From Treponema sp. (lineage in GTDB: Bacteria; Spirochaetota; Spirochaetia; Treponematales; Treponemataceae): 32,399 bases of DNA. Every line of letters begins with the position of its first letter. The first letter of the stretch is position 1. Below the pieces are notes generated by a model that worked only from the letters and a program-made list of their open reading frames with translations, ran no database searches and was not told the origin of the DNA. Below, piece after piece: positions 1 to 7,560 of the stretch. A program made the position numbers and the translations under genes. The stretch lies in the NCBI GenBank assembly GCA_024695475.1, contig JAILIC010000122.1, positions 1 to 32,399 of the forward strand. The letters run 5' to 3'.

Positions 1-6
1 CAAAGT

Positions 7-2070
7 ATGATACGTCGGTTATTGGTATTAATAGGCTTTGTTATTATACTTTTCAATGTTCTTCTGATTGTATGGATGTCTTCTACATTAAAAAAGACTG
101 TTGAACGTGAAGATATCGAAAAAATTACTACTATGGTCGATGCCCATGCACTTGCAATTGAAAATCAAGTGGAATGCTTGTATAAAGAAATTGATTTTTA
201 TGTCAATGCTGATATCATGCAAACCGGAGACTTTGACGAGATAAAAGAATGGTTAAATGCCCATGGTCATGTACGGTCACCAGATTTTGACTATATTCTT
301 TTTTCTGGACCTGACGGAAGTGCATTTTCTGATATAGGAACAACTACCAACATTAAGGGGCGCACATATCATAGTGATATTTTTCAAGGTAAAGATAAAA
401 CCGTTGATAATCCTGTTATTTCAAAAACAACAGGACAGCCTGTCATTCATATAACTCGAGCAGTTAAGCGAAACGGACGGACTTTTGCACTTGTCTGTGG
501 TGTTGTAAATCTTAATTCTTTAATTTCTAGTGTAGAACAGATTAAAATCGGAAAAGAAGGCTATGCATGGATGCTCGCCAGTGATGGTATGGTGATTTCT
601 CATCCTGTAAAAGAATATGTGATGGAAAAGAACTTTATAACCGGTTTAAGTGATGAACATACTGATATGGCTGATGTGGCTGCGCGTATTGCAGCTGGTG
701 AAGCAGGAAATGCTTGGATAGCGGGCTTAAAAAAATCCCGCGATTGTATTATTTTTCATGGCGTGGCTGGTACTCCCTGGGGATTAGCAGTGTCAATTCC
801 TGACTCACAATTGTTTGAGTTGTCGACGGTTATGTCTAATCAGATGGTTGTTGGTACAATCATTATTGTAGTAGTATTGATGCTGATAACAGGAACGGTG
901 GTGTTTTTTACTATACGGCCTCTGAAAACTGTTGTTACGACTATTGATGATATTGCCAATGGTGATGCTGATTTGACTCGCCGTATTGAGACAAAATCTC
1001 GTAATGAAATTGGTCAGGTTGTTACTGGCTTTAATTCCTTTGTTAGTAAATTGCAAACTATTGTTACTCAGGTTAAAAAATCAAAGGATGTCTTGGGTAC
1101 TGCAGGTAGTGATTTGGAAGCAAGTACTGTTGATACAACTGCATCAATAACACAAATTCTTGCCAATATTGACTCTGTCCGTTCTCAGATTGAAAATCAA
1201 AGTCATAGCGTTCATGAAACGGCAGGGGCAGTTAATGAGATTGCTTCAAACATCGAGTCTTTGGAAACTATGATTGACAGGCAGAGTACTGGCGTCAGTG
1301 CAGCTTCTTCTGCGGTAGAGGAAATGATCGGTAACATCGGTTCTGTAAACAACTCCATGGAAAAAATGTCCGCTTCATTTGAAGAGTTGACTTCTAGTGC
1401 TCAAAAAGGTGTACAGATTCAAAGCGATGTTAACGAAAAAATCGAGCAGATTAAAAGCTTGAGTGAGACTTTGCAGGAGGCAAATACTGCCATTGCCGCA
1501 ATTGCCGCACAGACCAACTTGCTGGCTATGAATGCAGCTATCGAAGCTGCTCATGCAGGTGATGCTGGTAAAGGTTTTAGTGTTGTAGCTGACGAAATTA
1601 GAAAGCTTTCGGAAACATCTACTTCGCAGTCAAAGACGATTGGTGTACAGCTAAAGAATATTCAAGATTCTATTACGAGCGTTGTAGGTGCTTCTGAACA
1701 GTCTACTCAGGCTTTTAATACGGTTACGGAAAAGATTACCGAGACTGATCAGATTGTACGCCAGATTAAGGCTGCCATGGATGAGCAAAATGAAGGATCT
1801 AAGCAAATCAGCCAAGCCCTGCATACAATGAATGACAGCTCTCTTGAAGTTAAGGCTGCCAGCCATGAGATGTCAGAAGGTAATAAGGCAATTTTGAGTG
1901 AAGTGCGTAACCTGCAGGATGCAACCAGCGTTATGGAAAGCAGTATGCAGGAAATGTCATCCGGAGCAAAAAAGATTAATGAGACCGGCTCAGCACTCAG
2001 GGATATTGCACAACACTTAAAAAATGCTATTGATGACATTGGTAAAGAAATAGATCAGTTTAAGGTGTAA
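7..2070 (+). CDS. Methyl-accepting chemotaxis protein (dCache-HAMP-MCP signal)
   Basis: This is a transmembrane chemoreceptor of 687 residues that should signal to CheA/CheW. A first membrane helix spans about residues 4-26. A periplasmic double-Cache-like sensor follows (about 35-275), with GRTYH near its ligand pocket region. The second membrane helix is about 281-303, HAMP follows from about 303, and a long coiled-coil signalling domain fills the rest. The conserved hairpin tip lies at about 491-540 ([17 protein letters not shown], then [13 protein letters not shown]). The ligand cannot be read from sequence; the canonical amino-acid Cache motif (R-x-W-Y) is not obvious. The ATG is six bases from the window edge, so the ribosome binding site and promoter are out of view and a slightly earlier start cannot be excluded. 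The protein ends in DQFKV, a tail shared in form with the other two receptors here. Confidence 0.95.
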   Translation: MIRRLLVLIGFVIILFNVLLIVWMSSTLKKTVEREDIEKITTMVDAHALAIENQVECLYKEIDFYVNADIMQTGDFDEIKEWLNAHGHVRSPDFDYILFSGPDGSAFSDIGTTTNIKGRTYHSDIFQGKDKTVDNPVISKTTGQPVIHITRAVKRNGRTFALVCGVVNLNSLISSVEQIKIGKEGYAWMLASDGMVISHPVKEYVMEKNFITGLSDEHTDMADVAARIAAGEAGNAWIAGLKKSRDCIIFHGVAGTPWGLAVSIPDSQLFELSTVMSNQMVVGTIIIVVVLMLITGTVVFFTIRPLKTVVTTIDDIANGDADLTRRIETKSRNEIGQVVTGFNSFVSKLQTIVTQVKKSKDVLGTAGSDLEASTVDTTASITQILANIDSVRSQIENQSHSVHETAGAVNEIASNIESLETMIDRQSTGVSAASSAVEEMIGNIGSVNNSMEKMSASFEELTSSAQKGVQIQSDVNEKIEQIKSLSETLQEANTAIAAIAAQTNLLAMNAAIEAAHAGDAGKGFSVVADEIRKLSETSTSQSKTIGVQLKNIQDSITSVVGASEQSTQAFNTVTEKITETDQIVRQIKAAMDEQNEGSKQISQALHTMNDSSLEVKAASHEMSEGNKAILSEVRNLQDATSVMESSMQEMSSGAKKINETGSALRDIAQHLKNAIDDIGKEIDQFKV

Positions 2071-2094
2071 TTATAGTGATTATGAACAAAGTTC

Positions 2095-2123
2095 TTGACA
2101 AAACTGAAACTATAGTGCATCAT
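2095..2123 (+). promoter_or_regulatory. Predicted promoter of the leu leader/leuA transcript
   Basis: A perfect -35 TTGACA (2095-2100) is followed after 17 bases by CATCAT (2118-2123), which matches the -10 consensus at four of six positions including the key A and final T. The standard distance puts the transcription start at about 2130, exactly the A of the leader-peptide ATG. A competing TATAGT at 2111-2116 has no suitably spaced -35. Confidence 0.5.
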
Positions 2124-2129
2124 TACAGT

Positions 2130-2183
2130 ATGAGTTATACAACACTACTACTACGCAAACGTCTCTTTTTGTGCCGAAGTTGA
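2130..2183 (+). CDS. leuL: Leucine leader peptide (attenuator peptide)
   Basis: This short reading frame encodes MSYTTLLLRKRLFLCRS (17 residues). Five of the 17 are Leu, three of them consecutive CTA codons (2145-2153). It lies between a promoter-like sequence and a rho-independent terminator directly ahead of leuA, the classical layout of a leucine attenuator. When leucyl-tRNA is short, a ribosome should stall on the CTA run. The first part of the frame (2135-2147) can form 13 consecutive pairs, three of them wobble, with 2184-2196 just after the stop codon, as expected for a region 1:2 stem. There is no Shine-Dalgarno sequence; the predicted transcription start coincides with the ATG, so translation may be leaderless. 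Function is inferred from arrangement and composition. Confidence 0.72.
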   Translation: MSYTTLLLRKRLFLCRS

Positions 2184-2217
2184 TGGTGTTGTGTGAGCTA
2201 TTGAAATGTAGATTACA

Positions 2218-2250
2218 GACCTGTTACCTCGGTAGCAGGTCTTTTTTTTT
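2218..2250 (+). terminator. Rho-independent terminator/attenuator ahead of leuA
   Basis: GACCTGTTACC (2218-2228) and GGTAGCAGGTC (2231-2241) form a GC-rich stem with one G-U pair and a small loop, followed by nine T (2242-2250). It sits 66 bases upstream of the leuA ATG and after a Leu-rich leader peptide, so it is best read as the conditional terminator of an attenuator. A weak, interrupted antiterminator can be drawn between 2185-2194 and 2219-2228, with two mismatches. It would also stop read-through from the upstream chemoreceptor gene. Confidence 0.85.
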
Positions 2251-2315
2251 GTTGCGCATATAAACGTACTTGGATAAACGTCGTTTACGAATACATATAA
2301 AAGGGGAGAATTAAA

Positions 2316-3989
2316 ATGATTAAAGGAAAGTACAGACCATTTGAGCCGGTTCCGATTACAAACAGAAAGTGGCCGGATAATGTTATTACCAAGGCACCAA
2401 CCTGGGTATCAGTTGATTTGCGGGACGGCAATCAAGCCCTCATCAATCCTATGGGCATTGATCAAAAGCTTGCTTTTTTTGATCTTTTGGTAAAACTTGG
2501 ATTTAAAGAAATTGAAGTAGGATTTCCAAGTGCATCAGATACCGAATATAATTTTTTACGTCGTCTTATCGATGAAAATCGTGTACCTGAAGATGTTACT
2601 CTTCAAGTACTGTGCCAAGCCCGAGAACACCTGGTAAAAAAGACTTTTGAGTCTTTGAAGGGCTTACCAAAGGCAATCTTTCATATTTATAACTCAACAT
2701 CGCCTGCACAACGCAAGTATACATTCAATATGTCAAAAGAACAAATAAAACAGCTTGCTGTTGATGGTGTTGCCTGTGTACAGGATTGTTTACCGATGGC
2801 ATCAGGTACTGATATACGCCTCGAGTATTCCCCGGAAAGTTTTTCTACTACTGAAATTGATTATTCTGTTGAAGTGTGTGAGGCTGTAAAAGAGCAATGG
2901 GCTAAGACCTGTAAAGATAAAATAATACTGAATCTTCCTACTACGGTCGAGTGCTCTACACCTAATCAATTTGCAGATCAGATTGAGTATTTTTGTACGC
3001 ATATCTCTAACCGTGAAAATGTCATTATCAGTTTGCATAATCATAATGACCGTGGCGAAGGTGTTGCTTCTTGTGAGCTTGGTTTACTTGCTGGAGCTGA
3101 TCGTGTTGAGGGAACCTTGTTTGGTAACGGTGAGCGTACCGGTAACCTTGATATTGTAACAGTAGCTTTGAACATGTATTCACAAGGTGTTGACCCAGAG
3201 CTTGATTTTTCTAATATTCCTGCTATTGCCGAAGAATATCAGAAATTGACTGATATGCCGATTCATCCACGTACACCATATGTCGGTGACTTAGTATATA
3301 CTGCCTTTAGCGGCTCTCATCAGGATGCTATCCGCAAAGGTATGGCCGCTCGTACTAAAATGGAAAACGATGCAGTCTGGGATGTTCCTTATCTGCCTAT
3401 TGATCCTCATGACATTGGTCGCCAATATGAGGGCATTATTCGTATTAACAGCCAAAGTGGTAAAGGTGGAGCTGCGTATATCCTGGAACAGGATTATGGT
3501 ATCAGTATGCCAAAGGCAATGCACTCTGCGCTTGGTATGGTTATTAAGCAGGCTGCTGATAACGCACAGCGTGAGTTGCAGTCAAAGGAAATTTACGATA
3601 TTTTTGCTGACCGCTGGCTTAATACAAAATCACCGCTTTCTATTATTGATTTGGCAGAAACTCATATCGAAGGTGAGCGAGGTAGTGATAAAGAGGAAGT
3701 TATGTGCCGGGCAACGGTCGAGTATAACCTTAAAAAGTATTCGATTGGTGCAAAGGGTAATGGTCCGCTTGATGCATTTGTCACCGCTTTGCAACAGACT
3801 CCGCTTCCTCGCTTTAACATCACTTCGTTCCATGAGCATAGTATAGGAACAGGTAGTGATACCAGTGCTATTGCGTATGTCCAGATTACTGTTGAAGATG
3901 GAAGACAGGTATGGGGTGTAGGCAAGTCAAGCAATGTTGGCCGTGCTGGTGTTGCTGCTGTTGTCAGTGCACTTAATTTTAAAGAGTAA
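2316..3989 (+). CDS. leuA: 2-isopropylmalate synthase (long, actinobacterial-type LeuA)
   Basis: The enzyme condenses 2-oxoisovalerate with acetyl-CoA to 2-isopropylmalate, the first committed step of leucine synthesis, in the cytoplasm. The 557-residue length and N-terminus (KYRPFEPVPITNRKWPD) fit the long LeuA group found in Corynebacterium and Mycobacterium. Visible motifs are DLRDGNQAL (from residue 34; metal and catalytic region), GFPSAS, and LHNHNDRGEG with metal-ligand histidines H241 and H243. The C-terminal part (about 430-557) matches the regulatory dimer domain that normally mediates leucine feedback inhibition. The start is supported by GGGGAG at 2303-2308. The gene is preceded by a leader peptide and terminator, so it is probably controlled both by attenuation and by feedback. 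No other leu gene is present, so leuBCD must lie elsewhere. Confidence 0.96.
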   Translation: MIKGKYRPFEPVPITNRKWPDNVITKAPTWVSVDLRDGNQALINPMGIDQKLAFFDLLVKLGFKEIEVGFPSASDTEYNFLRRLIDENRVPEDVTLQVLCQAREHLVKKTFESLKGLPKAIFHIYNSTSPAQRKYTFNMSKEQIKQLAVDGVACVQDCLPMASGTDIRLEYSPESFSTTEIDYSVEVCEAVKEQWAKTCKDKIILNLPTTVECSTPNQFADQIEYFCTHISNRENVIISLHNHNDRGEGVASCELGLLAGADRVEGTLFGNGERTGNLDIVTVALNMYSQGVDPELDFSNIPAIAEEYQKLTDMPIHPRTPYVGDLVYTAFSGSHQDAIRKGMAARTKMENDAVWDVPYLPIDPHDIGRQYEGIIRINSQSGKGGAAYILEQDYGISMPKAMHSALGMVIKQAADNAQRELQSKEIYDIFADRWLNTKSPLSIIDLAETHIEGERGSDKEEVMCRATVEYNLKKYSIGAKGNGPLDAFVTALQQTPLPRFNITSFHEHSIGTGSDTSAIAYVQITVEDGRQVWGVGKSSNVGRAGVAAVVSALNFKE

Positions 3990-4011
3990 GAGGTATAACG
4001 GGTGCCAAAAA

Positions 4012-4068
4012 ATGGGTCTTGTAATAGCTGTAAAGGTAAGTAGCCGATTATGGCTTGACAAGACCCAT
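4012..4068. repeat. Perfect 11-bp inverted repeat with inner hairpin before methyltransferase gene
   Basis: ATGGGTCTTGT (4012-4022) is matched perfectly by ACAAGACCCAT (4058-4068). The 35 bases between contain a small hairpin, AGCC-GATTAT-GGCT. The right arm ends six bases before the methyltransferase ATG. On the plus strand no T-run follows, so it is not an ordinary leuA terminator; read on the minus strand the stem is followed by six T. A TTGACA overlaps the right arm at 4055-4060. It could be a folded leader RNA, an operator or a weak reverse terminator. Confidence 0.6.
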
Positions 4069-4074
4069 AAGTAA

Positions 4075-5205
4075 ATGAAAAACTTAGCTATTATGGCAAC
4101 TGGTACGACTGAAGAAAACGAAAAGTTTCTTACAACACAGATAATCACTTATATCGGAAATAAACGTGCGTTGATTGGCACCATTGAAAACGAAGTTAAA
4201 AGTATTTGCCATAAACTTGGCAAATCAAAAGTGGTCTGTGCAGACATTTTTTCTGGTTCAGGTATCGTTGCCAGAATGTTAAAAAAGTATTCCAGCCAAT
4301 TGATTGTCAATGATCTTGAACACTATTCTACAATGATCAATTCCTGCTATCTTGCAAATCAAAGCGAATATCCAGAAAAAGAGTGTCATAAACTGCGAGA
4401 TGAGATAGAACGTTTTGCAACAAAAGAAAAATATACTGGGATTATAGCTACTCATTATGCACCACAAGATGATGCCCATATTTTAAAGGGAGAGAGAGTT
4501 TTTTATACGCATGAAAATGCCCTGCTGATCGATACCTATCGAAAGCTGATTGGCGATATCGTTGATGAAAGGTGGCAAAAGTATTTTCTTGCCCCATTGC
4601 TTACCGAGGCGTCGATACATGTAAATACGAGCGGTATTTTTAAGGGATTTTATAAAGACAAAAATACAGGAATCGGTTGCTTTGGAGCAAGTGGAAAAAA
4701 TGCCTTGTCCCGTATTTTAGGTAGAATCGAACTGAAAGAACCTGTTTTTAGTAATTATGACTCAGAGCTTGTCCTGTATCAAAAGGACGCGGTAGCCCTC
4801 TCAAAGGAATTGCAGCAGATAGACATAACCTATTTGGATCCTCCGTATAATCAACATCCTTATGGTTCCAACTACTTTATGTTGAATCTTATACTGAAAA
4901 ATAAACTGGATGTCGAAATAAGTCGAGTCAGCGGAATTACCCAAGGCTGGAATCGTTCCATGTTTAATAAGCCATATGCTGCACTCTCTTCCATGGAAGA
5001 CATTATAGCTCATATCGATACAAAATTTGCGATTATTTCTTATAACTCAGAAGGATTTATTGCCTTTGATGACATGGTGGCGATGCTTACTAAGTATGGA
5101 ACGGTAAAAACGGTAGAAATTGCCTATAACACATTTAGAGGAAGCCGTAATTTATGTAATAGAAATATCTATGTCAGCGAGTATTTGTTTGTTTTAGAAA
5201 AGTGA
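4075..5205 (+). CDS. D12-class N6-adenine DNA methyltransferase (orphan)
   Basis: This 376-residue protein should transfer a methyl group from S-adenosylmethionine to adenine N6 in a specific DNA site. The motif order is that of the alpha (Dam/D12) class: TYIGNKRALI near residue 25, the SAM-binding DIFSGSG near 62, and the catalytic DPPYNQHPYGSN near 261. The region between is the likely target-recognition domain; its sequence specificity cannot be read by eye. No restriction endonuclease gene flanks it, so it is either a solitary methylase or a remnant of a type II system. No convincing Shine-Dalgarno sequence precedes the ATG at 4075 or the in-frame ATG at 4093, which leaves the start uncertain. 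It lies 85 bases after leuA, behind a perfect inverted repeat. Confidence 0.9.
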   Translation: MKNLAIMATGTTEENEKFLTTQIITYIGNKRALIGTIENEVKSICHKLGKSKVVCADIFSGSGIVARMLKKYSSQLIVNDLEHYSTMINSCYLANQSEYPEKECHKLRDEIERFATKEKYTGIIATHYAPQDDAHILKGERVFYTHENALLIDTYRKLIGDIVDERWQKYFLAPLLTEASIHVNTSGIFKGFYKDKNTGIGCFGASGKNALSRILGRIELKEPVFSNYDSELVLYQKDAVALSKELQQIDITYLDPPYNQHPYGSNYFMLNLILKNKLDVEISRVSGITQGWNRSMFNKPYAALSSMEDIIAHIDTKFAIISYNSEGFIAFDDMVAMLTKYGTVKTVEIAYNTFRGSRNLCNRNIYVSEYLFVLEK

Positions 5206-5221
5206 TCCGCTAAGAATTGTT

Positions 5222-5249
5222 TTGGTATTTTTTAAGACTGTGTTATAAT
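5222..5249 (+). promoter_or_regulatory. Extended -10 promoter for second chemoreceptor gene
   Basis: TGTTATAAT (5241-5249) is a perfect extended -10. TTGGTA at 5222-5227 is a four-of-six -35 match with 16-base spacing. Predicted transcription start is about 5256, giving a leader of about 114 bases that holds two stem-loops. Confidence 0.6.
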
Positions 5250-5290
5250 AATAAGTATATCATTGCATACGTAAGCCCTGCTCAAAAGAG

Positions 5291-5347
5291 TTAGTTTTGA
5301 AACTTGTTAAAACTAAAATTTTACTATACTTTTACTTATAGTAAAAT
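5291..5347 (+). other. Two tandem stem-loops in the 5' leader of the chemoreceptor gene
   Basis: TTAGTTTT (5291-5298) pairs with AAAACTAA (5309-5316), and ATTTTACTATA (5318-5328) pairs perfectly with TATAGTAAAAT (5337-5347) around an 8-base loop. Both are AT-rich and lie between the predicted promoter and the ribosome binding site AGGAG (about 5358-5362). They could influence mRNA stability or bind a regulator; they do not match a riboswitch class I recognise. Confidence 0.5.
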
Positions 5348-5369
5348 AGTAACACATTAGGAGATCTTC

Positions 5370-7439
5370 ATGTCAAAAACAGCAAAAATAGTATTTGCTA
5401 CTGTCTTATCTGTCATTTTTCTTATTGCAGACATATTCATTGTTGATAAGATTGCACGAAATTCATTCGTTACTGCTGCCAGAGAACAAATGAACCTTCA
5501 TTCTCAAATACGTACATTAAAATTTGAGGCAAGCATGAATGAGCAGCTTACGCTTGTACGTCAAATGGTAAAAACCCCAAGCATCGTAAAGTTTCTTATT
5601 GATCCTGATGATGAAGAGATCCGCACTGCAGCTTTTGATGATTTTATCTCTTTTAAAAATTCCTTTTTAAGTAAGGTAATCTTCTGGACCAGTGATGCAA
5701 ATTTGGAATTCTGGAACGACATGAAATATGCATATACCGTAAATCCAAAAAGTCCCGATGACTACTGGTACAACATGACGCTCTATGAAACAGATGAATA
5801 CAACTTTAACATCAACTATAACGATGCATTAAAAACAACCATGCTTTGGGTTAATGCAGTCGTACGCAATTCCGGCAATAAACCGGTCGGTATGGCTGGT
5901 ACCGGTGTCCCGCTCCAAGACTTTATAGATACAATGTTCCTTGGATTACATGAGGGAACCACAATGTACTTGTTTAATGACAAGGACGAGATTACCGGAG
6001 CTCTTGATTCCTCCATACTTAAAGACAAACTGAGTATTTTTGATAAACTTCCTTATCTCAAAAATATCGAAGCAAAACCAGCGGAAAGCACTTTCATCGC
6101 AACAAAAGATGGTGCATATCTGCTTTCACCAATTTCCTTGGTAAAATGGCACATTGCATTGTATACTCCGTACTCAATGCAGGAACGTATAAAATACTCC
6201 ATACTTCCCTTGATCATTAGTATTATCATAATCTTTGTAATCGTAGGACTTATCATTGCCATTGTGGGAATAATAAACCGCATTGTCGTGTTAAAAGATG
6301 CTGTTGCAGAACTTTCAAGCGGTAATGCAGACTTAACCAAACGAGTTTCCATGAGAGGGCACTCTACCTTTAAAATCTTTGACGCACTTGTCAACGAACA
6401 AAACAAGTTCATCAAAAAATTTCAGGAAATTATCGGTACTGTAAAAGAGTCTGAACGTAAACTTACCTCTGTCGGAAATGACATGAGCATTTCTATGGAA
6501 AATACGTCCAGTTCTATTACGCAAATGATTGTTAATATTGACAGTGTTCACAATCAAATCAATCAACAGTCTCATAACGTACAAGATACCGCAGAGGCTG
6601 TAAGTAAAATAACTGACAATATAGAAAGCCTGCAAAAAATGATTAACGGACAGTCAGGTGGTGTAACAACAGCATCAACAGCAGTCGAAGAAATGGTTGC
6701 TAATATCAGAAGCGTCAACTCTACCGTTGATACCATGGCAAAATCATTTGCCTCACTTGAGGTAGAATCTCAAAAAGGCAAAGAAAAGCAAAAAGCTGTC
6801 AATGAAAAAATCATTCTTATTGAAGAAAAATCTAAAATGTTGCAAGAGGCAAATACTGCCATAGCAAACATCGCCAGTCAGACAAACCTGCTTGCTATGA
6901 ATGCTGCAATCGAAGCTGCTCACGCTGGCGAATCAGGAAAAGGTTTTGCCGTTGTTGCTGATGAAATTAGAAAGCTGTCAGAAACATCATCTTCTCAATC
7001 AAAGACAATTGGTGAACAGTTAAAGAGTATTCAGGACTCTATCCTCGATGTTGTAACAACTTCTCAGGAGTCAAGCAATTCGTTTAATGCGGTTTCTAAC
7101 GAAATTGCAACAACCAATCAGCTTGTACGCCAGATCAAGGCAGCTATGGAAGAACAAAACGAAGGCAGCAAACAAGTTATGACAACACTCCATACAATGA
7201 ACGCAAGTACTCAGGAGGTAACAGCGGCTGCACAGGAAATGACCAAGGACAACAAGATTATCCTCCAGAATATAAGCAGCCTCGAAGCCTCTACCCATAC
7301 AATGAAGTCAAGTATGGAGGAAATGTCCAATGGGGCAAAAAAGATAAACGCTGCAAGTACAGAGTTATCTGATGTTTCAAACAAAATGAAGGCATCTATA
7401 ACAGAAATCGAAGAACAGATGTCTCAGTTTACGGTATAA
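5370..7439 (+). CDS. Methyl-accepting chemotaxis protein (Cache-HAMP-MCP signal)
   Basis: This 689-residue chemoreceptor has a first membrane helix at about residues 7-27. A large periplasmic Cache-type sensor follows (about 35-270), rich in aromatic residues ([17 protein letters not shown]). The second membrane helix is about 278-303, followed by a HAMP-like segment and a coiled-coil signalling domain. The hairpin tip starts near residue 493 ([22 protein letters not shown]). Its sensor differs clearly from those of the other two receptors, so it should recognise a different ligand. The start is set by AGGAG about 8 bases upstream. Base composition is unusual: its plus strand is richer in A and C than the other plus-strand genes. 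It ends in SQFTV. Confidence 0.95.
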   Translation: MSKTAKIVFATVLSVIFLIADIFIVDKIARNSFVTAAREQMNLHSQIRTLKFEASMNEQLTLVRQMVKTPSIVKFLIDPDDEEIRTAAFDDFISFKNSFLSKVIFWTSDANLEFWNDMKYAYTVNPKSPDDYWYNMTLYETDEYNFNINYNDALKTTMLWVNAVVRNSGNKPVGMAGTGVPLQDFIDTMFLGLHEGTTMYLFNDKDEITGALDSSILKDKLSIFDKLPYLKNIEAKPAESTFIATKDGAYLLSPISLVKWHIALYTPYSMQERIKYSILPLIISIIIIFVIVGLIIAIVGIINRIVVLKDAVAELSSGNADLTKRVSMRGHSTFKIFDALVNEQNKFIKKFQEIIGTVKESERKLTSVGNDMSISMENTSSSITQMIVNIDSVHNQINQQSHNVQDTAEAVSKITDNIESLQKMINGQSGGVTTASTAVEEMVANIRSVNSTVDTMAKSFASLEVESQKGKEKQKAVNEKIILIEEKSKMLQEANTAIANIASQTNLLAMNAAIEAAHAGESGKGFAVVADEIRKLSETSSSQSKTIGEQLKSIQDSILDVVTTSQESSNSFNAVSNEIATTNQLVRQIKAAMEEQNEGSKQVMTTLHTMNASTQEVTAAAQEMTKDNKIILQNISSLEASTHTMKSSMEEMSNGAKKINAASTELSDVSNKMKASITEIEEQMSQFTV

Positions 7440-7447
7440 CTTTTGGC

Positions 7448-7510
7448 GCCCAGTGTCACACACACTGGGCACCCATGGTCACACTCATCGCGTACCCCGA
7501 CACTCGGGGT
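7448..7510 (+). terminator. Two GC-rich hairpins after the chemoreceptor gene
   Basis: GCCCAGTGT (7448-7456) pairs perfectly with ACACTGGGC (7462-7470), and ACCCCGA (7494-7500) with TCGGGGT (7504-7510). Neither has a proper T-run, so they may be imperfect terminators or 3'-end stabilisers. A TATAAT at 7512-7517 just after the second stem may serve the next gene, but no good -35 accompanies it. Confidence 0.45.
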
Positions 7511-7560
7511 GTATAATGCATAAAATAATTCATTTTTAAAAATAAGATTCGGCGAAGATT

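Noticed and set aside
2095-2116. TTGACA (2095) with TATAGT (2111) as a promoter
   Set aside because: The spacing is only 10 bases, too short for sigma-70.
2071-2315. T-box leader for leuA
   Set aside because: No T-box sequence (UGGNACCGCG-like antiterminator bulge) or specifier-loop architecture is visible. A Leu-rich small frame explains the region better.
4075-5205. Restriction-modification or phage-defence island
   Set aside because: Only a methyltransferase is present; flanking genes are leuA and a chemoreceptor, with no endonuclease, integrase or defence gene.
5206-5369. Flagellar sigma-28 promoter ahead of the chemoreceptor gene
   Set aside because: No TAAA-N15-GCCGATAA-like pattern was found; an extended -10 housekeeping promoter fits.
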